From assembly GCA_021307315.1 (NCBI GenBank), contig JAJSPD010000027.1, forward strand, positions 582,789 to 646,788: a DNA stretch of 64,000 bases, read 5' to 3'. This document shows positions 48,301 through 58,540 of this stretch, piece by piece (positions within the stretch are counted from its first letter, which is position 1; every line of letters begins with the position of its first letter). The position numbers were made by a program, and so were the translations under genes. Under the pieces are notes generated by a model. It saw only the letters and a program-made list of their open reading frames with translations, did not search any database and was not told the origin of the DNA. The DNA comes from Bisporella sp. PMI_857 (Eukaryota; Ascomycota; Leotiomycetes; Helotiales; Helotiaceae).

Positions 48301-49474
48301 CGACTTCGTCAGCAGAGCTATAATTACCCTTTCCAATAACACGAAATCCCAGCATGCTATCTTTCATATTGGTGATGCCAATCCCGTCGATACTAGAGTG
48401 CTGTTTAACCACCTGAACGAGCTTGGGTATCCTACACAACCACTCACATGGGATAAGTGGGTGGAGGTTTGGACCGAGAAGAGAGGGACTGCGAAAGGTG
48501 GTGATGGAGCTTTCACTGTTGATATTCTACGTGGTGGAATGCCAACAGTCGAATTTTTGAATGGCATAATTGTGCTTGATGACGCTTCTACCAAGCCTGT
48601 ACTTGAAGGAACCCAGCGACCAAGCATCGACAAGAGATTGCTCGAAATTTATGCTCGTCATTGGTATGCTCGAGGTTGGCTCCCTCGACCCCCTTCAAGC
48701 CAGATTCAGTGTCGTCACCCCCTATTACACAGTGGCCCATTGAGCGGTCGTGTAGCTGTTGTGACTGGTGCTTCATCTGGCATCGGTGCAGCTGTCGCTA
48801 CAGCTCTGGCAAAGGAAGGCTGCCATGTTGCTCTCGCTGCTCGTCGAACAGATGCTCTCGAGATACTGAGGAAGAAGATCTTGAGCCATGGAGGTAAAGT
48901 TCTCATTCACAAAACCGACGTTACACAAAAAACAGAGGTTGAGTCCCTCATGAAGGCAGCGAATGATGAGCTGGGACCTGTCGATATCCTTATCTCCTGC
49001 GCAGGCGTAATGTATTTCACTATGATGGCAAACGTACAGACTGAAGAATGGGAACGTACCGTCGATGTGAACTGCAAGGGATTGCTCCACTGTCTTTCCT
49101 CTACCATTCCAGGCATGTTGTCACGTGGCAGTGGACATGTAGTCGCCATCTCTTCTGATGCTGGACGGAAAGTTTTCCCAGGCCTAGGTGTCTATTCAGC
49201 TAGCAAGTTCTTCGTGGAAGCCACATTGCAAAGCTTGCGTCTAGAGACAGCTGGGACAGGGCTTCGTGTTACCAGTGTTCAACCTGGCAACACCGCAACT
49301 GAACTCCTTGGCATGTCCACAGATGCAGAGGCTATCAAGAAGTATGGCGAGCCTACTGGTGCGAAGGTTCTTGATCCTGAAGATGTTGCCAATTCAATTG
49401 TCTACGCTTTGAGACAGCCAGCGCATGTCGCAGTCAATGAGGTGCTAATCGAACCTCGAGATGAGCCGATATGA
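45398..49474 (+). CDS. A-T-R-R enzyme, glycine betaine reductase-like (ATRR)
   Basis: Single exon, 1358 aa. Domain order: adenylation domain (about 75-590) with FVSYSSGTTGRPKG near residue 236, YRTGDLARLLPSG and the GYSVVPGKIE core; thiolation domain with FFDLGGHSL near 641-649; a thioester-reductase domain starting ILLTGVTGFLGAFLLDDL (about 730), with its Y-K pair in GYGQTKWVAEQLV (about 897); and a second SDR reductase starting VAVVTGASSGIGAAVA (about 1119), with YSASK near 1265. No condensation domain. This A-T-R1-R2 layout is that of the Aspergillus nidulans glycine betaine reductase described for choline biosynthesis (Hai, Huang and Tang, 2019): it adenylates a carboxylate, loads it on the carrier, then reduces it to aldehyde and alcohol. 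An Asn/Gly/Ser repeat insert lies near residues 200-210. The substrate is inferred from architecture. Confidence 0.88.
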   Translation: MPQLNDIHAPTDDGAHNGEQAHAIHETENSKSSKGEANLATNNSTQPQNGSKMPLAIDLDRRGNIPVIDISKDLSTLVSQQMQKTPHAVALEDSTTTLTYTELDQAVGALAGRLRGYGVGRDKLVGVLMARSADYVVTCLAALRAGGAFLVLELAYPPGLLADVIEDAKPVVVVTHRAQAGQIKADIPIIVLDEKQNSINGSNGSNGSNGNTESTGTYGTKELLPLPAEDDLDRLAFVSYSSGTTGRPKGIANPHKAPVLSYDLRFRVSDLHPGDRIACNVFFIWEILRPLLRGATVVAVPDEASYDPVALVDLLASKRITETLMTPTLLAAVLSRNSRIGSSLPDLRTLWLNGEVVTTDLARRAMKALPNTRLLNCYSASETHEIACGDIREMMDDDAPYCPVGPAMDAEHIYILDEDGQKLPNGVSGELFVGGSLLARGYLNLPKNTAKAFLQDPFDHSPGARMYRTGDLARLLPSGLLEITGRIGAMIKIRGYSVVPGKIENTIIAQLAVKQCAVVAHGDGLERQLVAYVVHDKEEAGDRTPLVIDTSGYSPVARRTLSESLAQYMIPALWVELDKIPTHDVSGKADLKRLPPPTKPRVAINTIEDGKNVKITTDDIAALWAAALNIKGGSVSKEHSFFDLGGHSLTLADLATRLSRKFGFPVPVARLVVNPTLEGHLEALCDIRDGHTAAVQADLPAVLRSDSILPQEIQPTMKEVPKCSLSQASTILLTGVTGFLGAFLLDDLIKSTSAQIVCLVRFNAPEGDDGPTGIARIRRNLLDLGLWHDSILARVEVLPGNLAQKRLGLSPDAFEDLAARVDVIIHAGATVNLVYPYAALRAPNVVGTIEILRLASHGNATLQYISTNGVLPPSGEKGWPEDAMIDADEVPDKLVDGYGQTKWVAEQLVLEARNRGLPVSVIRLGTISGHSTLGSTNAWDLLTALIVESLHIGYAPEINGWRAEMTPVDFVSRAIITLSNNTKSQHAIFHIGDANPVDTRVLFNHLNELGYPTQPLTWDKWVEVWTEKRGTAKGGDGAFTVDILRGGMPTVEFLNGIIVLDDASTKPVLEGTQRPSIDKRLLEIYARHWYARGWLPRPPSSQIQCRHPLLHSGPLSGRVAVVTGASSGIGAAVATALAKEGCHVALAARRTDALEILRKKILSHGGKVLIHKTDVTQKTEVESLMKAANDELGPVDILISCAGVMYFTMMANVQTEEWERTVDVNCKGLLHCLSSTIPGMLSRGSGHVVAISSDAGRKVFPGLGVYSASKFFVEATLQSLRLETAGTGLRVTSVQPGNTATELLGMSTDAEAIKKYGEPTGAKVLDPEDVANSIVYALRQPAHVAVNEVLIEPRDEPI

Positions 49475-50641
49475 AGAATGCTATTTGCATCTATCTCTTA
49501 GCGATTGATTCATTCGTCGATATGATCCAACGAGTAAACAATCGATGGCACTTTATTATCTTGGCCCTTGCGCATGACAAATACTGCCGAAGGTCGAGCA
49601 GAGTTATAATCGGCAGATGCAAACATACATGCGTTCCAGCTTACAGGATATTAGAAAGCAGTTTGCTTACCTCCAACCATCATAGATTAGGCGAAGGCAG
49701 ATATCATTTGCCATATCATGAACCGCAGTCAGATTTATAATGTTAATGTTTAGAAACGCTCCCCTTTTGCAATTTCACAGATACCCAATCAAAACAAAGG
49801 CTAGGCGAAATCAGTCTGATCAAAGTTGAAGTACTCTAATCAGAATTTAGACCGTCTCCCAGATTTGGCGTCCCCGCTGCGCAAATACCAGAGCTTCATG
49901 GTAGCAAATCCATTGCGTCATTTCTAAAGCCCTAACTACCATTGCAGCAGATATTGAGCCGCAAGTCATTGACACTTCATTCTGGCAAAGTTCATGAACA
50001 CATTCTCTATTGGTAAGACTTTAGGGAAGTAATAACCAAGCTTTTTACGGTTGAGGAAATTCTCGATATGTGTAATCTAAGAAGCGTTCAATGCTTTCGC
50101 TCTTGATCTCCACAATCTTCAATGCCGCTAATAGTGTGTAAGCATAGTAACATGAGATAGCAAGAAGGTAGTTTCGGTGCAAATCACGAAATGAGAAATA
50201 ATCATGGGAATTCATGCCTTCCTCCAGTCCACCCAATTCAATGACATTCAATCGCAAGCCCCCTGCTTGCATTTCTGCCCCTATGAGCTTTGGAACCCTT
50301 TCAGTTCTGAGAACTGCGACGCTTCTTACACACTTCTTGGAGCCTTTCACAATTATTTTATCATAATAGTGACAGACAAATGGTCTAAATAATTCTCCTT
50401 TAATAGAACAAATTCATTCATAAAGAAGGCATGAAAGCATTGTTTTTCTTTAAAGGCGAACCAATCCCATTTCGTCAGAACAATTTCTCCTGTCCTTATT
50501 TGAACCAAACTACCTCCACATTTCTGGTAAGCCTTCTATAATCAAATCTTGGGCGTTTCCAATCAAACCGTACTCTACCCTATAAAGTCGCTCCGAACAC
50601 TTTGATCAACATCAAAAGATTTGGAGGGCGAATCATCCACA
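49475..50641. other. Intergenic, no supported gene
   Basis: Contains the 3' region of the A-T-R-R gene and the promoter of the second amidoligase gene. A minus-strand frame at 50350-50045 (101 codons) has no recognised domain and is not called. Confidence 0.4.
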
Positions 50642-52473
50642 ATGCTAACTTTCGGAGTAGAATTCGAGTTTGTTGTCGCGGCTCTCCATCCCGCATCAAC
50701 ATACGAATCCCGCGATCCACGGTTCAGTGAATTCTTCCCGAGAGAAGGAGGTAACTCGCCTAGGCAGCCACAGCGAGCGAATATTCAACACTGACTGAGC
50801 CAGAAAAGCCAGGAGGACACGAGAGATGGCTCACAATTGCTCGGCATATCCGCAGTACCCTCATCCGCTACAAATATCCCACCTCTATTCTCTGCCTTCC
50901 ATGTTCTCCCCAAGAATACCAGGGCTGGGATCTAAGAAGAGATGAAAGTATTAAACCCCCAATAGTTGGCCGACCAGTGCCAGATCCCTACACCTGGTAC
51001 CCCGTTGAACTTGTAAGCCCCATCCTTGATTTCACGCCCCAGAATCTAACAGCGGTAGAAAGACTCTGCAACGTCCTAACCTCGACCTACAAGATTAACA
51101 TCAACAATTCCTGTGGACTACATGTGCACATTGGAAACGGCATGGAGGGGCTGGATCTCGAGCACTGTAAAAAATTGATGAGCATACTGTATACCTTTGA
51201 GCCACAGCTCAACACTTTGCACGAACCTGAACGCGTTGGAAGTTATTGGTGCCAAAGTTTAAGGGCCCTGATGCCGGTGGTGGATCAAAACACCGGGAAG
51301 AAGCTGAGCCCTTTGGAGGTAGTAACGCTGATAATGGAAGCAGAGAGTGTCGACAAGATCGCCTCTCAGATTCTCCATAACTACCACCATGAAGCGGCAT
51401 ACTCTATGAAAGGCATAGTGGACTTTAAGCGGGGCAATGTCAGGCAGAAAAAACCTACTATCGAGTTTCGTCAGCACCAAGGCACACTGGATGGCCTGGG
51501 GGTACGGAATTGGATCAAGGTCGTTGCTGGGATCGTCCGATATGCTAAAGGTGTATACCTCAGCCAGCTGTACAACCTGATTTGCAAAATCTCCCCCAAG
51601 AGTAGATTCACGGTTATAGACCTGCTCAAGGAAATTGGCCTGCATGACTCCGCGACATACTACCAGGACCGGCTTTACTTCGTTCCCGAAGATAGGCAGT
51701 CCCCAGTGCCAGAGCTTTCGTTTGCACAGCCTCAAACCTATTCCTACTCTGGTATGGACGCATTTCCACGCAAGAGCCATGCCACGTCTCCAGGAGATTT
51801 AAGCCAGGACCCGGAGCATGCAGCTACATTCAAGCGGATCCTAACCGTGGCTAACGAGACAGAGGAGCAGAAACGAGCCAGATTAGAGAGCATGGTGGAG
51901 GTGTGCGATCCGGAGCAACCTGTAAGCCCATCAAAAGGGACCCAGGATTACGATCTGATGGAAACTAATGCCCAAGGCAGACTGCGAGGAAACCACCCAG
52001 GAGAAGACCAACAAGCATCCTCAAGCTCTGGGACTCGCAATACGGAAGATGGAAGAATCCGTGAAGAATGGAGCCACATCATCCAAAGAGCGCAAGAAAC
52101 TAAACATCTCCAAAACCTACATGATCTCCAGCAATCCCTCTACACACCCTCGTCCACCTCCTCGGCAGTGGTCAAGAAGACGAGCGGCCCGCCCGTGCAA
52201 TCCTGGGGCCATCTGTACGACTACTCCGAGACGCCGGGGCCACTTCAACGACCGCAAGAACATGTCGGGCCGGACGCGTCGTTTCGGGAGGGTATGCTTG
52301 GGGGGATTCCCGAGCCGTTTGTAGTAGGCGGGTGGGTTCGGCTGAAAGAGCTGGAGAGGATGAGGGATGAACAGGAGGCGATACACGCGCTAGAGGACGA
52401 GATCCAGACCCTTCAGGCGCTGGAGGCCGAGGATGGCCAGAGCGATGTGCCGGGTATGGATGAGATATTTTGA
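50642..52473 (+). CDS. Amidoligase-family protein (copy 2)
   Basis: Two exons, 50642-50750 and 50804-52473, join in phase to give 592 aa. The intron has a GTAACT donor, a CTGAC branch site and a CCAG acceptor; unspliced, the first exon meets a stop after about 50 codons. Amidoligase blocks are LTFGVEFEFVV at the N-terminus, TWYPVELVSPILDF, NNSCGLHVHIGNGMEGLDL and PTIEFRQHQGTLDG. A long C-terminal extension (about 200 residues) is hydrophilic with a coiled-coil-like end (RLKELERMRDEQEAIHALED). The extension is absent from the 389-aa copy at 35747-36916. Predicted ATP-dependent amide-bond formation is the family role; the substrate is unknown. Confidence 0.85.
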
Positions 52474-53622
52474 ACCTGTACAGAGATTCAAACCTACCTT
52501 GAGCTCACCAAATCCACACAAGAACCCCAATATACTACCCACTCATCTTCATATCTATCTAATCTAATACTATTATACCACCACAGAATGCTCTTACCTA
52601 CCCAATTCAATCCCAATATAAAAATAGAACCTTACTCAACTCCCCACCCCCCAATACCAATAGCCAAGTGATCCCCAAAAAAGAAGTAAATTCCCCATAC
52701 GTACAAATAGACCAACAAATTTCGTAAGCAAAAAACCAACGCAGATCATTTCCTCCCTCCTTTCGAACATCCGCCCCCGTCACGCGGATCAGCACCCAGC
52801 CAGCTAGGTACAGAGCTGTAAGTCAGACTCGCGTATGCAAGGAAAAAAAACGCCTTTTTTCCCCACACCCACACCCACACCCACCTTGTGCGTACCGAAC
52901 CGTTGCGGCTGAAAAAAAAAGGGAGGGGCGAAGGATTAAGCATCAATGGCTGAGGTGAGATATCTTTAATTGTAGGATGAACAAAGTTTGGTCTGTGCAT
53001 GGAGACCTGGAGATGTGGGGGTTTTATGCAGGTATTGGAGGGGGATGTCATAGAGTTTGGGGTTTCGTATCTATCTGTGGGTTGGGATATATGGATTTGG
53101 AGGAGGGTACTTTGGCATAGATTCTAATACTTGTGCCGGAATTTAGCTAGTGGTCGGGTTGGGGTTGGATCGAATAATCTTGGAACGGCCCATCTTTGTC
53201 CTCCAACTTTATAGAATCAAATAAACATCACTTTGCTCCTGCTCAAGTATCGTTGCACCGACTTTTCTTATGGTTCTTATTGATCCGCGCAAGCTAATCC
53301 GTTGCTCGAGCCACGTAGTTCTGGTAAGCGTCACCCAGTTCTTAAACCTCTCTCCTCTCATCACTCAAAAAATCATGATTCATCTCTTCTCCTTCATCAT
53401 TAATCCCCTCCATCATGATCAGCTCATTCCCGTAAAAGTTCTTCCTCCCAAATGATGCTCAGGCGCGCAAATGACGAACCGCAAACACCGATGCTAAAAA
53501 ATAGGAAACGCGCTAATAACTCAAAGTATACACAAATGTTCATATCGGCATCGAGAGTATGGTGTGATCTGGTAGGATAACACGAGACTTTTGTCGCAGA
53601 AGTAACTTTTGGGTGGCCGTGT
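52474..53622. other. Convergent intergenic region
   Basis: Holds only short frames. A short (ccaca)n-type repeat lies at about 52863-52886. Confidence 0.45.
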
Positions 53623-54325
53623 CTAAAGCACCAGACCGAAAGCAGCAACAACACCAGCAGCCAGCATTCCGGATCCGTATGAGCCTGCGACGGCCATCAT
53701 TGTAGCAGCAGCACCGGTGGATGAGCTTGAGGAAGCGGTAGTAGTCACAGAACCTGCGCTGCCAGCGGTTCCAGTCGGGGTGCTGGTGGCGCTAGCGCTG
53801 CCGCTGCTAGAAGAGCTGGAGGCTACAAACTTCTCAGGGTCAAGTGTACCGCAGTTCTTGTCACGATCATCTGTACACTTCTTCTGCGCAGCTGCGACGT
53901 TCTCGCCGTTCTTGATGCAAACTTCGTAGATTTGTTGGCAGATGAAGGTTGGCAGGGTTTGCTTATAGTAGATCAGGCCGGGCGAAGAGTTGTTTGCAGT
54001 GCAGGTACAGTTGAAGGTGAGAGTATTCTGTATGGTGTATCATTAATATCTATCCCGGCAAAAGACTTTCAGTTCATCTGGCTTACCTCGTCGCAAGTGT
54101 TCGGGTCGGCCGCGCCGCTGCACAGGGTACCGCAAGTGTTCTGTTGTGCTCCGCACCATTGAGCTAGTGATGAATTAGTGCATCGAGATATCTGTTGTGC
54201 GTCGCTTTCTACATACCTCTAGTAGTGAGGTCAACCGTGCTTGGATCAATGGTTGAGTTGGCAGCGGTTTGAGCAGAGACGGAAGCAGCTAGAAGCGCGA
54301 CGACCGTGACAAGCTTGGACAACAT
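53623..54325 (-). CDS. GPI-anchored cysteine-rich surface protein
   Basis: Three exons fit in phase: 54325-54217, 54163-54087 and 54027-53623, giving 196 aa. A signal peptide (residues 1-19, ending VSAQ) is followed by a cysteine-rich domain (WCGAQQNTCGTLC, NTCDE, FNCTCTAN, FICQQIYEVC, KKCTDDRDKNCG). Then come a Ser/Thr/Ala/Gly-rich stalk and a hydrophobic C-terminus (GMLAAGVVAAFGLVL) typical of a GPI-anchor signal. The cysteine pattern resembles the DUF7707-type fungal surface domain more than classical CFEM. It is likely exposed on the cell wall or plasma membrane. The gene is small, has canonical introns and looks intact. Confidence 0.85.
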
Positions 54326-57160
54326 CTTTTGATCCTTGTGGAGTTTGGAATACCGAGACGACGAATCAATTGATGCTTCGCACGGGGATGCGAGGAGGTG
54401 GTGGTTGAATTGAGGAAGATTGATTAGGTGTGATGGGTTTTGACGAGGAGAATGCGAGAAGAGGGAAGGGAAAGGGAAAGATACAGCTGGGGAAGGTTGA
54501 GTAAGAGTAGCAGTATCGGGGTATCGTGAGACAAAATAAAAAGGTTGGGCTGGGATCAATCTTGGCACCCGTAATCTTAGTGCAACAGCCCTAGCCACCC
54601 CACCCACCCCTACAGCAACCCCTACAACACAACAACCGCTACATTAAATACAATCCTGTAGAGTAGAGATACGCTATCCGCTCAGTGCAGTACGTACTCT
54701 ACTGCATACACTACGGCAAAAGACGCGTACTGGGCAGAGACCACACCATCCACATACCCACCACCCTCTAAAGCTGCCTTATCTAGTGCATTGAAATACG
54801 AAGCAAAAGACATTTATTGATCTCTACTTCTTCTCATCAAAACCAAATAACTCCTCACTAATTTTTCATTCTAATTTCCTTTTTCCTTCCCGGTTAAATG
54901 TGCCTCAGATTCCTCCTCCTCCTCTTCCTGCCGGGACCACCTGTGCAATGTCCGGACCTTGGCTCGAGCGAAATTGACCTGCTCTGCCCTTATCAATAAG
55001 CCTGCACCAAACAGGCCCAGCGCCCCGAAATCAAAAAGATGTTGACGATGCCAATGGAAAAAACACAACTGGCCTGCATCACATATACGAACCTGTGGCA
55101 ACAAGCCTTACTAAACCTGCCACACACACTCACACGTACACACGCCCCTCCCATGAATCAAAAACTCTATATCCTCTCGTTGCGCGGCCGACCCAGGGTG
55201 GATTGTTTGGGAGTTGTCACATCTGGAGGAGACGACACCACTTTGCCGCGATGCCGAGAAACCACCAGAGGTCGTTAGTGTTACCCTACACTGGGAAAAA
55301 AATGCCATCCGGCGGATCTGAAATCCCATCTTTCAGCATCCACAAGCCTGGTTTCTCACATATGTGGACTTACGATTGGTCAACTAGCCACGAAACGAGG
55401 AGAGCCAAAATTCATCCATATCCTGCCCCCTCGTACCCTGCGTCAACTGCTTTGCCGAGTATGCAAGATTTGCTCTGCGCAAAACTTCTCTCATTACGCT
55501 CTTTCAACTATTTCAATGTGCCGCTTTCTCTTATCAAAACAGGGCCCCATGATGCATCATAGTGAAAGTTCACATTATCAAATGCTGGAGGGCTTGTTGA
55601 CTTGAAACATCTCCCTGGACGGCAATGTGGATTGCGTTGTTTCGGCAACGGGGTCATTGAATGCCAGAGAAACTTTTTGGAGATCACATGATTCCCGATA
55701 TCTATTTAGGCCTAGCTTGGCATTGCCGATACTTACCTCACTTATTACTTATATAACTTTATAAATTAAATAGTAATGATTTAAAAGTCGTTTGTGAAAC
55801 GGTCGGCAGGGCGTTGGTTTTTGGACTCACCTTGTTTAGGCTCACCGCCCACCTCTTAAGGCACCGCCGTTCTTGTTCAGGTGTGTGCTTCTAGTCACGG
55901 CATAGCCTTGTTGGTTTCCCCAAAGCGCCACTTTTCTCCATACACTTACAACGCCCCAACAGTATAAAAGGAGCTGCTTTGCGCATATCTACATACCCTC
56001 TTTTGTCTTTTCATCTTGCCACACACACTCAATTCGAAGAAGCCCGATTACTATTGCGCCAACACTGCCTCCTTGTCTCCGATCTCGCAAACGTGCTTTG
56101 GGCAATCTTGTTCTAGTCGCATAATAACGATGGCTAACCGTTGTCCTGCTGAATAAAGTGACATGACCTGCGCACTACTGTTTGTCGGCATTGGCTACCA
56201 CCTTGATTTTGCTTCCCTCGTTCTAGGAGCCTCTTTCCAGGAATCACACGTTCAGGGTCTATAATTTCTACATAATAGCAATACATGAGATAGCAGTCAA
56301 CATGAGGCGCATACGTGACTGTCAAAAAACCGGGAAAATTGAGATTCGACAAATTCGTTTCAAAAGTGAAGCGGTGGCTTACATTCCTAGCGCAGGAAGT
56401 GCTTTCAGTCGTATATGTGCGTCTAGCTACAAAACTCCTGCATTTGCCTTGTCATGGCGAACAGTATGAATGGAGAAATCAGGCATTCTGAATAATAAAT
56501 TATGAGGCAGAGTCCAGGTCTAATGGCGGAAGTGCCGCATACCATCCACAGCAATAATACGGCAGTAGAGGACACGAAAATTTCATTCGCAACACTGAGG
56601 TCTGGAAAATAACCAGTTCTCTGGTAGGGGAGGCGTATAGAATGGCATGATGAAAGCGGCGTGACAAACTATATTCAAGATAATTATGATGGGACCAGCT
56701 CGAAATAGCGATATACTCATGTTGACCATTCCCTCATTACAAGCATGACTTATGGTAATAACTAAGCTTGATCCCCTTAAAATTATAATTTCTGGCCACA
56801 TTGGAGTTCTGAAACTAGCTTTTTCTTAATAAGCCAAAATAGACTCGATAGTAAAGGCCGCTTGGCTCAAATAAATGCGAGCCGTATAGATTAGCTAAGC
56901 AAAAATGTTTCGTTCGATTGGCTGTTAGTGTCTCAATAAGCAGTAACGAAGGAAGGAGATTTGCTCGTAGCATATGGTGGGGTGGGGACTTCTCACGGCC
57001 TTGTCCGTAGCGAGGGAGGAAATTATTCGCTCAAAACATACCTAGCAAGACTGAGGCTCGCTGGCGTAGTAAGCTTCTTAATTTCCTATCTTAGCCTTCT
57101 AACATTTGCACTCTTTCAAGGCCTCAGCTCTACCAACAGAAACCGCTCAAGATCATCTTC
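54326..57160. other. Intergenic; promoter-like patch, no gene found
   Basis: No supported coding region in 2.8 kb. At about 55963-55970 a TATAAAAG lies ahead of a pyrimidine-rich stretch and an ATG at 56130 that opens only an 8-codon frame. Other frames (55095-55562, 56134-56801) lack support. Confidence 0.4.
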
Positions 57161-58453
57161 ATGGCTCTACAGGACTATTACCCATTGGACGCTGAAACCC
57201 AAGAAATACGGCTGTTGTCACTGGAGCCAGGCTGTTTCTCTGACGATATATACATCCAGCTACACCGCTATAGTCTCTCAACAACACCACGACTAAGTTA
57301 CGAGGCTTTGTCTTACGTTTGGGGTTCAAGCAAAAATTTTGTTCCTATACAAATCCGAACGCAAAACAGACAGACTCAGCAGATGCTCGTCACCCAAAAC
57401 CTATTTGCTGCTTTGAAAAGATTAAGATATGAGCAAAGCACAAGAGACCTATGGGTCGATGCTATTTGCATCAATCAGAACAATGTCATTGGACGGGGTC
57501 AGCAAGTCGCAATGATGGGCAACATCTATTGCTCTGCAACAAAAGTAATTGCCTGGCTAGGCTCAGAGGATGATGACAGCACACATGCACTACAGTTCTT
57601 AGATAAACTTTCGTCTGAAATCACAGTGAACTGGGGCACTAATGACATTGATATTTCCGCAAAATTCAATACTCGATTATCAAAGAATGGACTGCAGGTT
57701 CTCGTCATGAACCGCAGAGAATGCAACGCTATCTACCGCCTCTTAATGAGACCTTGGTTTGAGAGAGTATGGATAATACAAGAGATAAGCCTTGGGAGAA
57801 ATAATGCAATTATTTTATGTGGCCAGAACTCAATTCTCTGGAAGAATTTTCGTGATGCATTTCTTTGCATCTATTCTCGAACCAGCCGGCTCAACCTTGG
57901 CGATATGTACGAGCCATTTCGTGCCCGTGGCTCTTTAATTTATAGACTGGCTATCATACAAACCCACGGAAGTATCGAGCATATTCGAGACCAATTAAGT
58001 CAATCAAAATGCAGCGATCCGAGAGACAGGATTTACGGAATTCTCAACATACTACATCCCGAGGACCAGAAACTCTGCATCAAACCTGACTATTCTAAGA
58101 CTGTCGCTGAGGTTTATCAACATACAACAGTCCAATGGATTAAGCACTACAATAATCTCAATATATTACGTTCATGTGAAATGACTACAATACTAGCCAA
58201 TATGCCCAGCTGGGTACCAGATTGGTCGATGCCATTAGCAGTTCAGCCACTCTGGCGGCCGTCGGAGAACGAATTGTGGGACGGCCTTGTATCATTGTCT
58301 TTTCCGACAGATGGAACACTTCGATCATTTGGAGTCAGATGTGCAACTATCAATGGACTCTATGATTTAACTGGGCTAACATCAACTATAACTCCTAGAC
58401 TGCGCAGAAACCCACGGGGCGGGCCGGGGCCCCCGACCCACGGGGTCCCATAG
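57161..58453 (+). pseudogene. HET-domain protein, 3' end replaced by repeat DNA
   Basis: The start gives the usual HET opening: YYPLDAETQEIRLLSLEPG, then YEALSYVWGSS (about residues 47-57), RDLWVDAICINQNN (about 94-107), VAMMGNIYCSATKVIAWLG and PWFERVWIIQEISLG. The HET domain itself appears complete. A CSDPRDRIYGILNI block follows, as in full-length members. At about 58400 the sequence changes abruptly to a GC-rich string of CCCACGGGG-like units, and the frame ends there after 430 aa. Related proteins commonly run to 550-700 aa. The last about 15 residues (RNPRGGPGPPTHGVP) therefore come from the inserted DNA, and the gene is probably truncated. It may still be expressed as a HET domain with a short tail. 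The downstream remainder of the original gene is not seen in the window. Confidence 0.8.
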
Positions 58454-58540
58454 GTCGGGTCTTCGAGGCTCGCTTCCCCCGTGGGGTGGGTTGTGTATTT
58501 TGACCCCGACCCGCGGGACCCCAATAAAGCCCCGACAATA
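58405..58540. mobile_element. GC-rich edge of an inserted repeat
   Basis: About 110 bp dense in cccacggggc / cgacccacggggt / ccccgtgggg units in both orientations, sharply different from both flanks. It marks the junction between the HET gene and the AT-rich block and looks like the subterminal region of a transposon. The other end is not in the window, so the class cannot be fixed. Confidence 0.45.

Noticed and set aside
50045..50350. 101-codon minus-strand frame
   Set aside because: No recognised family, no splice partners, and AT-rich intergenic surroundings.
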